In this document: positions 8,519 through 18,559 of the stretch, piece by piece | Layout of the letters: each line of letters starts with the position of its first letter | Position numbering within the stretch: the first letter of the stretch is position 1 | Source of the DNA: Sperchopsis tessellata | Lineage: Eukaryota > Arthropoda > Insecta > Coleoptera > Hydrophilidae | Assembly (NCBI GenBank): GCA_033557685.1 | Contig: JAWQRN010000512.1 | Coordinates: 1-28,815 of the forward strand | Length of the DNA stretch: 28,815 nucleotides | Direction of reading: 5' to 3' | Notes under the pieces: generated by a model | What the model was told of the DNA's origin: nothing | Databases searched by the model: none | What the model saw: the letters and a program-made list of their open reading frames with translations, nothing else | Translations under genes and position numbers: made by a program

Positions 8519-9470
8519 TTAATTTAACTGGCATTGTTCAGGTCCAGAGGTGTCAGGCGTCTTAAGCCGTAGGTTTGAGTACTGTTGTCTAGCAGATTTA
8601 CTGCCAATGGGTTTGGGTGTACTTCGAGGCGCGAACTCGCGCACCCCACTTCTTATAACCATATTTTCCAGTCTTTCAATTATACTCAATGACTGTTGTT
8701 GCGGTTGCATTTCAGCTTTTTGATTTTCATCATTACTCCCCTGCGTTGTCATAGCGTAGGATATACCTCGTTTTAGTTGGTGTTTTAAAAAGGTTCATCC
8801 TTTGTGTTCGTGCTGGTCAATATTATCTGTCTTTTGTCGTAGAGGTGAAAACTTCCTAGCTTGATTGAATTTCCTTATAGACTTTGCAGCCTTTGAAATT
8901 CACAGGGTGCTGTTCTGCACATAAGGCGCATTTTGGAGGGTCTGTTTTGGACTTCTGGCATTCCTTATTGGAATGACCTGCTTGACCCCAACAAATTCAC
9001 ATTGGGCGCCTGCTGCAGAATCCTTTCGAATGCTCATAAGTCATGTCTTGAGCATACTGAGGAAAATTTCTGGTTACTCGAGGTGGTTCAGTAATCACCT
9101 TAGAGTTGAAAAGATATTTTATTTTATAAATATCCTTCGCATTTGGAGTATTTTCAAAATCTACAAATTGCATGGAGGGGGCTTCTTTGTGACTTTGATT
9201 ATAGGGGTATATATATTACAGACTTGGAAAACATGGTTTTCAATATCCGCTCTTAGCTCATCTTTATCTAGGTTGTAATGAACATTTTTTATAACAACGT
9301 GAAACCTTTTGTCCTGTTTCAGTTGGTAAGTGTGGTGTTTTTAAGTGAAGTGGATAATTATTCATTTGAGGTGCAAAAATGAATCTTTAGTGCGTCTACA
9401 AACATTAGTTTCCAAGTGAAGACAGCAAATCTTCCAAGATGTTTCCGATAACAATGAGTTTATCATCTCT
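8519..9470 (-). pseudogene. Jockey-type LINE ORF1 (gag-like) remnant with zinc knuckles
   Basis: Read on the minus strand in shifting frames. An RRM-like front block reads FHVVIKNVHYNLDKDELRAD near 9240-9300. A block FVDFENTPNAKDIYKIKYL lies near 9105-9175, then VTRNFPQYAQDMTYEHSKGF near 9010-9070. The knuckles are M-stop-ICWGQAGHSNKECQKSK and PPKCALCAEQHPVNFKGC near 8880-8985. A Gln-rich tail ends at 8519 (77 codons from 8752). This is the gag layout of insect Jockey-clade LINEs. The first Cys of knuckle 1 falls at a stop. No ORF2 follows. Confidence 0.8.
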
Positions 9471-9479
9471 AGAATCAAA

Positions 9480-10560
9480 AATTCTTGCATTTGTTAACTT
9501 GAGCTAGAAATCTTGTGGAAGACTTAAGGGTTTGTTGACTTTAAAGGACAAAAAGGTATCAATTACATTTTCTTCGAGAAATTTATATTGCCTAATGATA
9601 TTTGAATGGTATTAAAAGCTGTGGACTACAGTCAGACCAATCAACAACAAAGCTTAATATTTTTTGATTCCTTTTTACTGTACTCACTAGCTTGGGACTA
9701 ATGGGACATTTCCTTTTTTTAAATAATTGTTTCGTCTGATTAACAAAAATACAATTTCAATTGTGTGTAGCTTATATTGATAATATTGAGTTTACTTCTC
9801 AAAAATAGAACGTTTTCATGTCATTTCCTTTACAAATCTAAATTAAATTTCACTATACCCATTCTTCCCCTTTATACCACCAAAATATTTGCTTTTTACT
9901 TTATGGATAAATAATATCAGGATGATGAAGATCATTCTGGCTTTAAAACTATGGATCAAATAATCTAGAATTTGATGTATTTCTCATTTCTTTCATTTTT
10001 TGAAAGTTAACATTCAAATATTTTAGCGGGAAAATATCATCAATTTCTAAAATATAAACTGCTAAAATTATCTGAAAACCAGTTTGCGTATTTATAGTAA
10101 AATTGCTTTTACAGCGCAAAATTTCGGGTGCACCAGTTGCGTTTCTAACAATACCACTCATCTTCCACTTCTTAATGTAAGCTACTATGGACATTATGTA
10201 AATGCAATTTTACTATAAACAAATATAATTTAAACAGCTTCAGAAGCAATAATTAATCTATTTCACAGATATATTGCTTTGAATGAGCAGTTTGCATCTT
10301 AGAAGTGCAGTTATATTTTCCTACTGAGAATTTGGTAGAATTCTTTTTGATTTAAATACAGGACTAGAAAATAAAAAAAATTGCTAAAAATTATATTTAC
10401 AAAATACTTTGGCACAGTTAAAATTTGTTTACAGTTCAACCACTCTATATATCATCTAAACTAAAAGCTATTTCTCATAAAAATTCAAACACACAAATAT
10501 AAACACTTTCACGAAAAATGTCTATAGGCAGTTTGACAGCCAGTTTTAAAAATATAATTG
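9480..10560. other. AT-rich region, nothing recognised
   Basis: About 1.1 kb. The minus strand has one 81-codon open frame (9949-10194) without recognisable motifs. I see no clear repeats. Part of 9480-9700 may be the 5' end of the neighbouring gag remnant. Confidence 0.45.
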
Positions 10561-10564
10561 GAAT

Positions 10565-11370
10565 TTACTTTCATCATCATCATTTTCAGTCAATTTGTGT
10601 CCACTGAAGGATGTTGTCCTGCAATAACTTTTTCCATCTCATCTTGTTCAGTTCTGTTAGGATCCGGTTTCTTGAGCATCTTTCTACTATGTCTATCCAT
10701 CTAGTTGGCGATCTTCCTCTTCTTCTTTCGGTATTTCAAAATTTCCATTCGAGGATTTTTCAGGTACACTTATTTTCCCGTAGTCTGACTACATGACTAC
10801 TGCCCATTAATTCTCACAGCCCTCTCGAGAACATCACCAACCTTTGTTTGTTTCGCATCCAGACATTTGTTTTTGTTTCTCTTGAGCTTATTCCTCTCAT
10901 CAATTTTCGCCACATCTTTAGCTTCTCATCAGATTTGATAGTAAGTATTTGTTTATCTGCTCCGGTAATACACACATGACTATCCACATGCTTCAATTTT
11001 CTGCAGACAGCCTATCCGAGCCCTATTCGCCGTTATATTTCTGTGGTTAGGTTGTATCGCATATCTTCAGTTCAAGTATTTGTAACATTTTACCCATTTG
11101 TGTTATGGACATGCCATCGACATGATATTATCTTTCAAAACCAGGTTTGTTATAAACTTGGTTTTATCAGTGTCCACTTTTAGTCTCATCTTTTCCTATT
11201 TTCTCTTTAACTTTTGGAGCGTTGTATTTAAGTCAGTGAAGTTGTGCGGCTGTGATAATTTTGTCAACGAATCTTAGTTGATGTAATCTTTCACCGTTTA
11301 TATTGATTTGTCGTTCTTCCCAGTTTAATATTTTAAAAATATATCTCAATGCTGCGATAAATTTCCAATC
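10565..11370 (-). pseudogene. LINE ORF2, C-terminal part (continues from 13905-14400)
   Basis: Minus-strand reading begins FIAALRYIFKILNWEERQI, then NINGERLHQLRFVDKI, the degraded catalytic block (canonically LRFADDI). It ends with RRRGRSPTRWIDIVERC, then SRNRILTELNKMEKVIAGQ, and a CATCATCATCATTTT run at 10573-10587 on the plus strand. The closing block is the familiar 3' end of an RTE-like LINE widespread in insects. Multiple stops are present. The upstream half of the same reverse transcriptase lies at 13905-14400, separated by a nested insertion. Confidence 0.75.
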
Positions 11371-11479
11371 AAATGTCAAAATTTGAGTTTGAATGCTTTT
11401 GCACAAATACAATCATTATTGATGGTTCTTTAGCAAATATTTGAAAATAGAAGATATTGTATACTATGTAGAAGCTATG

Positions 11480-11640
11480 TAATTTAAATTAAATTAAATT
11501 TATACACGACAATGCTCTGCCACAAGCAGCAAGGATAGTTAAACAATTTTTTCAAGTAGAAGGGATTTAAATCCCATGAACATATTTGGGATGTAATGGA
11601 GAAAATATTAAGCTTTATATCCTGTACCTGTAAACTTTTA
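11480..11640 (+). pseudogene. Tc1-like transposase scrap
   Basis: A short fragment reads FIHDNALPQAARIVKQFFQV. After a deletion it continues with SHEHIWDVMEKIL, near 11575-11612. These correspond to the second-aspartate block and the post-catalytic EHIWD block of Tc1 transposases. The intervening third-Asp region (SPDLNPIE type) is missing. It lies inside the insertion that splits the minus-strand LINE. Confidence 0.6.
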
Positions 11641-11854
11641 TCCTGTACCTATTAATGAACAATTGAACGTTTCCTAGAAATATATTATACTTAAGGAAGT
11701 GAAGGTTTAAGAATATTTTACATTTCTATCAAGTTAAATTACAATATAAGTTTTAGTATTTAGGAATTTGAAATGGGTATATATACATGACTGGTGAACG
11801 AAATGGAAAAAAAGAAACATTTTAGTATTATTATGCTTCAGCGGTGTCAGGTTG

Positions 11855-13775
11855 TATAGAATGGCCGACATCGAAATGTCGGTAGAAGACAACCGCGTGT
11901 TTATTTACATATATGTACGTTGCAGTACAAATATTTTTATTTATTAGAAACAACAACCTATGATGCAGAAAAGGATTCCGGAAGTGAGAAGTACTAAAAC
12001 ACCATGGTTCTCGACGGAGGTGAAAGAAATAGCAAAGGGGAAACGGAAGGTGAATTTAAAATACCTGGGCAATGGAACAACACAAAAATACTCCAAATTC
12101 AAAACAGTCAGAAACAGGGTATGTACGAGAATAACAGAAATAAAAATGGTGTACTGGGCTAACTTTACCCGAAGTATGGAACGCAACATCTACGGAGCCC
12201 AAAAGAAAGTATGGAGGATGCTGAGATGCAGATAACAGGAAACCAGCGAATACGCACTGTCAGGAGGGATAAGCAGAGATGCCTGGGTTGAATACTTTCA
12301 AAACCTATACCAAGACCAGAGCACCGAAACAGGTACACCATCTTCCCTGAGAGAAGGAATTGAAATATACACAACACTCGTAGAAAAAACCATCAAAAAG
12401 CAAAAAAAACAGGAAGGCATCCTGAACGAACTGCTCAAGTATGAACTGCATGACCTGACCAGAGAGTTGACAACCCTTTTCCAAAGAATAATTGATGGAA
12501 AACATAACCATACCAATCTTCAAGATAGGAGCCCTGAAAACTATAGAGGAGCACAATGAAACTATTCACCCAAATCATTAAGGCTATCCTCCTTGACTAT
12601 ATAACAATTAGCGATGAACAACAGAGATTCAGAAAGAACAGATCCACTACGGATGCAATATTCGCAATAAAACAAATATCTGAAAAGTCGATTGAATACA
12701 ATAAACTGGCATACATGTGTTTTATCGACCTAACTAAAGCTTATGATTGCTTTAAATTGAAGGACATAATAAAGATATTTAAAGACGAAAACATCCCAAT
12801 GGAAATAGTCAGAATCATCGAAGAAATGAACTCAAACACGACGACACAGATAATAGTCAATACCACCCTGACTGAAGAGGTACCTATCTCAATGGGCCTT
12901 AGACAAGGAGATTCTCTAAGCCCACTCCTATTTAATGCCATTATGGACCCGATAATAAAAGAAGTCAAGAGAGCGGGGTAAGGCTTCAGAACAAGTAAGG
13001 GAGCAGTGAAAATACTATGCTATGCAGACAATGCCGTGATGCTAGCGGAAACCGAGGGCGATCTACAGAGAATGCTGCACACCTTCTATGTCGCAGCCAG
13101 AGAATATAACATGGAGATATTGACCAATAAGACGAAAGCATTGGTCATTGCCAAAGAACCTATCCGATGCAAACTAGCTGTGAATGACAGCATAATTGAG
13201 TAGGTATGTCATTTAAATACCTAGGTGTGGAAATAACCGCAAACCTGGACCGATCGGGTGAGATACAGCATCAAACTACCAAAGCGGCAAGAGTGTCAGG
13301 GTGCCTGAGAAACATCATCTGGAACAACAAATTCATGAACACAGAGGCCAAGATACGAATATACAAAACCTGTGTCCGCCCCATAATGACATACGCAGCA
13401 GAAGCTCATGCAGAAACCTCAAGAACAAAAGCCAGCCTCAGAACAATGGAGATGCGGGTATTAAGGAGCATAAACTACCATACGCTAAGAGACCGAGTAC
13501 CAAGCACAGCAATATGACAATAATGCGACACATAAGATATAGTCAGATGGATAAGACAAAAAAGAAGAGCATGGAATGAGCACGTGACAAGGATGGAAGA
13601 CAAAGCGATGGAAGGAATGTTGGACATCAACCTCCCAGGAAGGCTGTGGTCAGAATTAGGAAAAACAAGAGGAAGAAGAAGAATAAGAACAAGAAGAAGA
13701 AGAAGGTTGTTGTTTCTAATAATTAAAAATATTCGTACTGCAACGTACGGCATTTCGAAGTCGGGCCATTCTATA
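11855..13775. mobile_element. Inverted-repeat pair enclosing a plus-strand LINE
   Basis: Left arm 11855-11958 and right arm 13705-13775 are inverted copies. Shared blocks are TATAGAATGGCC, TCGAAATG, CGTTGCAGTAC, AATATTTTTA and TTATTAGAAACAACAACC. The left arm has about 30 extra bases in its middle. A LINE occupies the interior almost exactly, from 11959 to 13704. Its coding frame starts within 2 bp of the left arm and its GAA-rich tail abuts the right arm. Another fragment of the same LINE type (21505-21925) shows no such arm after its tail, so the arms are probably not part of the LINE. Confidence 0.7.
11960..13704 (+). pseudogene. Non-LTR retrotransposon (RTE-like) ORF2, degenerate
   Basis: The region before the reverse transcriptase (11960-12235) reads TPWFSTEVKEIAKGKRKVNL and YGAQKKVWRMLR. 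A shifted continuation carries DAWVEYFQNLYQDQ. RT follows from 12556 as QRFRKNRSTTDAIFAIKQIS, YMCFIDLTKAYDCFKLKDI and PISMGLRQGDSLSPLLFNAI. After a stop near 12980 comes ILCYADNAVMLAETEGDLQ, where the catalytic YADD is YADN. After another stop come FKYLGVEITANLD and IRIYKTCVRPIMTYAAEAHA. The end is GRRRIRTRRRRR, encoded by a GAA-rich tail. No apurinic endonuclease domain is present, so it is 5'-truncated. At least three stops or frameshifts break it. Confidence 0.85.
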
Positions 13776-13904
13776 GGATCATTTTAGATTTAGAATAATT
13801 TTATAAGTATAGTGCTCTATTATATTAATGCAGTCATAAGATTTAAACTTAGAAATATGTAAGTTCTTGATTACCTCAAAGAGGTCAAAAAGATGATTAT
13901 AAAC

Positions 13905-14400
13905 AATAAAAAAAAAAGAGTTTTAGAGATGGTATTTCACCTTGTCGAACACCATCTTCTATATTGAACTTGCAGGTATTTTCATGGAGTATTGACCCTT
14001 GCTATTACATTTTTGCCTAAATGCTATTTTAGTCCGGAATATCGATCATCAATTCGACTATCTTTTAGAGCTTCAGTTATCGCCCATATTATATCCCCTT
14101 TTCATGGTCTATTTAAACAAGTACTAAGGGCCTATTGTATTCAATTGTTTGTTCTACAAGACTTCTCATAACAAAAAGGTGGTCATTTGTGCCAAAGCCC
14201 CTTCGAAAGCCTGCCTGTTTGACTGGCTATGAAAAGTCTAGTTTTTTTGAGAGGCCATTTTTAATTATATCTGTAAATATCTTGTACAGATGTGATATCA
14301 GGTGTTCTTTTTTTGTGGATAAATATAATTTCTGTTGAATTCTACTGGCTTGGTGTTGTACCATTTTGGAGATATAAATTTAACAAAAATAAGTATTTTA
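13905..14400 (-). pseudogene. LINE ORF2, reverse-transcriptase front part (pairs with 10565-11370)
   Basis: Minus-strand reading includes a degraded LYKIFTDII-like block near 14270-14300, then RQAFEGALAQMTTFLL in one frame (canonically QAGFRRGFGTNDHLLV), VEQTIEYN near 14120-14150, a DYEKAF-like block near 14105 and FNIEDGVRQGE near 13930-13960 (canonically GVRQGDVISP). The next canonical block (AALEYIFKKLNW) occurs only at 11330-11370. This indicates a single LINE split by the 11371-13904 insert. Heavily mutated. Confidence 0.65.
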
Positions 14401-15441
14401 CTTGTCAAAGCTTCTCTTCCTTGTTATGTCAACTTTATTACATTCCCATATTTTCCAGGACTTTTGAAACTGTCCCATTGTACTTGCGTGTAGAACATGT
14501 AAATCTTGTAGTTTATGTATTGCTCTCCAAGTGACTTAAGCTTGTATTTTTGTTATTTTTCACTTTTTTTTGTATCGTTTATATTTTACTGTCTGATATC
14601 TTTCCAGATTTGTATAGACATTGTTTGTTTATTCATTTTAGAAAGCACAGGGATTTAAACTTATGCCAGCTCTAACACTATTTTTAAATGTGCAGCCTTA
14701 CGCCAGGTCAGTGAGCTTCAAGTGCTATTATTTATATTTTTTTGTTAGTAAAACTGGCCTGCAGTCTGCAAATAGATTTCTTTAGCAACATGTCAGCTAT
14801 GTTGTAAATTTAATTGCTTAGGTTCTCTTTAAATTAAATTTAAAATCTAATTCCATAAGAATACTGGTAAAATCGAAGAAAAATTTAATGAAGTAATACT
14901 CCATTTTTTGTTTTTGGCAAACTTCAAAATTCTTAAAAATTATTATGTTTGTTATATCTAGTGTAAATAAATAACTTTTAGTTCGTAAGTTCTAACTAAA
15001 CATTAAATCACAAAGTACATGGACTAGTTCTTATTTCACATATTTACTTAATTTTTAGATAAATGTAAGAAAATGTACAACTAATTAAATAAATATATCA
15101 AAATAGTTTAAACAAATACAGAGGTTCTGGAATGCTAAAGTTAAAATTTTCTTTTAAATTAACATTTATGTGTGATAATTTATACATTTATATTCACACA
15201 CAAAATCAAATCATATTTCTAAAAAGATACAATAAAAAATATGCGGAAAATAAAAGTATTTTGTTCACAAAATTGTTATTCGTTAAATGGGTTCACGAAC
15301 TGCCAAGATGGACGTAAAATCCATGTCCGAAACGGTAAATTTAGGGCACTTAATATTAAACACGGTACTCGAAAGAAGAGGATCTGCATTAGATCATATA
15401 ATAACAATTATTCTATAAAACTTATCAAAAAAATTTATATT
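14400..15441. other. AT-rich region, nothing recognised
   Basis: About 1 kb. Short open frames at 15132-15317 and 15241-15486 have no recognisable motifs, and the second runs into an inserted element. The leftmost 150 bases may belong to the LINE at 13905-14400. Confidence 0.45.
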
Positions 15442-15461
15442 AAGAGCAAGGCAAGCTGTTT

Positions 15462-15528
15462 CGTTAGCTTAGTGGCTAAGTACTAGGTTACTAAGCGTTG
15501 GATCTCGGGTTCGAAACCCAGAGATGGC
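15462..15528 (+). other. tRNA-like pol III promoter head
   Basis: The A-box-like and B-box-like motifs lie about 40 bp apart, within tRNA spacing. A D-arm GCTT/AAGT can pair, and the T-arm keeps three G-C pairs around TTCGAAA. The acceptor stem does not pair and no clean anticodon stem forms, so this is not a functional tRNA gene. It is best read as the 5' head of a SINE-type element. Confidence 0.6.
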
Positions 15529-15549
15529 TGGGTTTTTGTGCTTAGGTAA

Positions 15550-16380
15550 AGTCTTTGTGGAGTTCCACAGGGCTCACTGCTTGGCCCACTCCTCTTTCTC
15601 ATTTATATTGTGGATCTTGCTTGGGTCATTAAATTCGAAATCGCTTTATTTGTTGATGATACCAAGATTTTTGCAAGACCTGTTTCCACTGACTATGCTT
15701 TGAAAGAGGACTTGAGGGTGCTCGAGGTTTGGACTCAATGAGAACAAATGTACAGTTCTTCACATTGGAGCAAATAATCCCAGACATCTTAACAATCTAT
15801 CCCTTCAAATAGTTCAAGAGCAAGTGGATCTGGGAGTGTACATTTCAGAAGATCTTAAATGGGGAACGTACCAAGCGAGGGTTGTAAAAAGAGCGAACTC
15901 TTATATATATATATTTGGTCAAGAGAGCATTTATAAATAAATGCCCCCAGATGATTTTAAAGCTATACAAACCTGGAATATTCTAACAGTGTTTGGAATA
16001 CTTACTTCACAAAAGATATAGAGCTGCTTGAAAGGGTGCAATAAAGGGTATCCAAGATTCCACCTGAATTAAAACATCTTCCATATGAGGACAGAGTGCT
16101 CCAACTGAACTTGCCAACGCTAAAAGTAGAAGACAAAGAGGGGAATTGATAGAGATATTCAAGATTCTTTTTGGTCATTATACAACAGATCTTCTATCAA
16201 TTTTCCTCTTAAATCAGAACCCTCACTTGCGAGGTCAAATAAAGAAACTAAGCAAGGAAAAGGGTGCCAAATTGGTCTGAGAGAACTTTCTGTTACCGCA
16301 ACAAGCATAAATGGTTTTAAGAATCGGCTGGATGAAGATTTGGAATATGCTAGCTCCTGCTTGATCCACTATTTGTGAAA
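15550..16380 (+). pseudogene. CR1/Jockey-like LINE reverse-transcriptase body inside the chimera
   Basis: Plus-strand reading starts [20 protein letters not shown] and continues to [20 protein letters not shown], where the YADD box is FVDD with both Asp kept. Later, in shifted frames, come YFTKDIELLERVQ, VSKIPPELKHLPYEDRVLQL and NLPTLKVEDKEG, and the closing INGFKNRLDEDLEY-like region near 16310-16350. These are the C-terminal blocks of a CR1/Jockey-like LINE. The piece begins directly at motif B, without the N-terminal RT, endonuclease or gag. It is related to the minus-strand LINE at 18560-19675. Confidence 0.8.
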
Positions 16381-16483
16381 TTTTTGTGCAACTTGCAAAA
16401 TGTAGAGAAAAATAAGCAGTCTCATTGGCACTACTGTTCTGGGATAAAAATAATAATAATAATAAAAACAAGAGCAAGGCAAG

Positions 16484-16795
16484 ACAGAAAAAGCAAAATA
16501 AATATCATTGGATATGTGGAAAAGAACTTTGAGCAAGCAAGGAAAGACATCAAGAAAAAGATAGAGAGAAATTAACCAAAATCTTTTAAAGAAATATCTA
16601 AATTAGTATATAAAATCATAAAAATGAACACAGCAATAAAAAAATTTAAAATCAGATGGAACTATCTGTGTGTAAATCAGATAGTTATCTTAATAGAATA
16701 GGAAAAAGAGATAAGCTCTATAAGAGGAAGGAAAGTAATCCAAATGGTTTAAAGTTGCAAGTTGGAATGTGTTACAAAAAAGAAATTATTATTAC
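16484..16795. other. AT-rich spacer, nothing recognised
   Basis: Continues the sequence broken by the chimera insertion at 15442. The two short open frames at 16375-16575 and 16656-16868 show no known motif. Confidence 0.45.
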
Positions 16796-17213
16796 AATTA
16801 TCATGTACGTAGACTTTCACGGCCACAGTAAATATCTTCAGGTATTCCGGGAGATAACCATGTGTTGACTTTTCGTTTGCCGTTGCAGGGGACATTATCA
16901 AGACATGTAGCTCGTAAAAGTGTTAATTATATATTGTAATGTAGCTCTAAAAAGTGCTAGTTGTAGGTGCTGACCACCTCTAAAAAGTGCTAATAATAGA
17001 ATAACATGTCGCTCTCACAAGTGCTAGTCAGGAAATAAGTGCTGGTCGGCATCTACAATTAGCACTTTTCAGAGTTACATGGCAGTATATAATTAGCACT
17101 TTTTAGAGCTACATGTCTTGATAATGTCCCCAGCAAAGGCGGACGAAACATCGGAAAAAACAAAAGCCAACACACGGTTATCTCCCGGAAAACCTGAAGA
17201 TAATTATCATGTA
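16796..17213 (+). repeat. Hammerhead-like hairpin repeat (family A) with perfect 12-bp TSD
   Basis: An exact 12-bp direct repeat, AATTATCATGTA, at 16796-16807 and 17202-17213 flanks a 394-bp unit. The unit is a long imperfect palindrome. The left arm has ATCTTCAGGTATTCCGGGAG and the right arm CTCCCGGAAAACCTGAAGAT. Repeated AAAAGTGCTA-type blocks fill the centre. The ribozyme-like core is on the plus strand at 17117-17154 (CTTGATAATG, stem, GGACGAAACATCGG); the left-arm copy of the core has a deletion. It is non-coding. Confidence 0.85.
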
Positions 17214-17910
17214 TTTAGAATGAGTTTAGAGATTTAATAGTAAATTTTAACTTCAGGTGCTTATGTCAAATACATCTATTTATTAGTTTCATAGACAATT
17301 ATAGTGCAGAATCATTTACATTTTATAAGTTGGTACTAATTACAAAGGTTAATAGTCCAAATTTGCAATGCGCTTTAAATCCAAAAGTCCGGTCGGGTTT
17401 TTATTGATACCTGTTGGTGCAAATTTATCAAAAGTCAGCTTTGTATAGTATAATTTTCGTAGGATCATCTCAAAGAAGGCCAAACAAATGTTATCAAAAA
17501 GAATTTGTAATAAATTATATTCTATTCAAATTTGACAATCACAGTTGAATTTAGGATTAATTAGATCAGAACTGAAAAAAATTTAAAGCTCAAAATGTCG
17601 CAGTTGATTTTGCAATTATCAAAAAATGAATGTACGGTCGAAATAGTCCGAACAAATAAAGAATAAATAATATTAATTTTGTGAGCAAATACCTTTTTAA
17701 ATGTTGTTTAGGTACTAAAGTAAAAAATATATAAACATCAATAGAACTATCAGAAAAAAATATTGATAAAACTATCAAATTGACTAAAAATATCGTTGAC
17801 TAGAAAGTTACACAATGCAACTTAGTTTAATATTCAAAATAGGAACAAATTTGAACATTACATCTAAGTAAGTAGTTTTGGCAATTGAATTATATTAGTT
17901 TTGTAAAATT
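17214..17910. other. Sequence downstream of Oli, probably 3' UTR and intergenic
   Basis: AT-rich. On the minus strand, ATTAAA at about 17826-17831 could serve as a polyadenylation signal for Oli, 80 bases after the stop. No other feature was recognised. Confidence 0.4.
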
Positions 17911-18346
17911 TCATAAGGAACCACCAGCGTTAGCATTAGAACCACCTTCCGAATTCCTAGCGTTTTCAGCCTGCATCGCCTGCTGTTGCTGCAAAAACTT
18001 AGCAGCCGCTGGAAAACCTTGAAGATCGAAACCTGGAGGTGCTACTATTGCAGCTCCACCAGCCGTGCCTTGTAAATAGGCTATCAATCGTTTCATCTCT
18101 TCTAATGCATTGGCCTGCATCAAGATGTAGTTCTTCGCTAAGAGTAACGTGGCAATTTTTGATAATTTTCTTACTGACGGAGAATGTGCGTACGGTATCA
18201 CGGCTCGCAGTTCATCCAAGGCATCATTTAAATCATGCATCCTTCTCCTCTCCCTCGCGTTTATATTCAGTCTGACTGATTTTCCTTGTCTAGTTTTCGA
18301 TTTGGAGTTGTTTTGGGAGTTTGGTGCAGATCGATTTTGGGGTGAT
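17911..18346 (-). CDS. Oli: Oli, Olig-family bHLH transcription factor, terminal exon (partial)
   Basis: Encodes the last 144 residues of an Olig/BHLHE22-23-family neural transcription factor that binds E-box DNA as a dimer in the nucleus. The bHLH begins [20 protein letters not shown]; the basic region has the E-box-contacting ERRR. Helix 1 is [14 protein letters not shown], the loop HSPSVRKL, helix 2 [20 protein letters not shown], then [11 protein letters not shown]. This is nearly the Drosophila Oli signature. The tail is rich in Ala and Gln ([13 protein letters not shown]) and ends NAGGSL. The exon start is set by a strong acceptor (CTTCATTTTTAG) just before 18346 that leaves one codon base, so an upstream exon must exist on the minus strand above 18348. 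The ATG-started reading to 18468 would use intron sequence. No upstream exon was recognised. Confidence 0.93.
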
Positions 18347-18559
18347 CTAAAAATGAAGTTGAAGGTTAAAAAGTTGTTATAACACATGTTCATTTGGAGG
18401 ATTTTATAAGAGGTAGTGTACAAGAATTTCGAGAGAATTATATTTGATTTGTAAAGCTTTGAAACCATTTGAATTGAGTGATCCTTAAATGCTTGTCACA
18501 TGAGATACGTCATCCTTTTTGCTATTATACTGAGGAATTATCAGAAGTCACACTGATTC
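18347..18559 (-). other. Oli intron start
   Basis: Sequence immediately 5' (minus sense) of the Oli terminal exon. The first 30 bases contain a pyrimidine-rich tract and the AG acceptor. No coding content was seen. Confidence 0.5.

Larger units (their letters stand above)
15442..16483 (+). mobile_element. Retroposed tRNA-like/LINE chimera with perfect 14-bp TSD
   Basis: An exact 14-bp direct repeat, AAGAGCAAGGCAAG, at 15442-15455 and 16470-16483, brackets a 1014-bp unit (15456-16469). The unit starts with a tRNA-like head: A-box-like TTAGCTTAGTGG at 15464-15475 and B-box-like GGGTTCGAAACCC at 15507-15519. It continues as a LINE reverse-transcriptase segment and ends in a short (TAA)n/A-rich tail. 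The single TSD pair shows that head and body were inserted as one RNA-derived unit. The arrangement is that of a SINE with an unusually long LINE-derived body, or of a LINE copy with a tRNA-like leader. Confidence 0.8.

Noticed and set aside
9949..10194. 81-codon minus-strand frame as a small host gene
   Set aside because: No recognisable motif, no supporting splice or promoter context; AT-rich sequence yields such frames by chance.
13475..13753. Minus-strand frame with a poly-Leu membrane-like stretch
   Set aside because: It is the complement of the GAA/AGA-rich LINE tail on the plus strand.
15462..15528. Functional tRNA gene
   Set aside because: A- and B-box motifs are present but the acceptor stem does not pair and no proper anticodon stem forms. 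It lies inside a retroposed unit with a TSD.
18347..18468. Extending the Oli protein upstream to the ATG at 18466-18468
   Set aside because: A pyrimidine tract and TTTTTAG acceptor precede 18346, and the extra residues do not resemble Oli.
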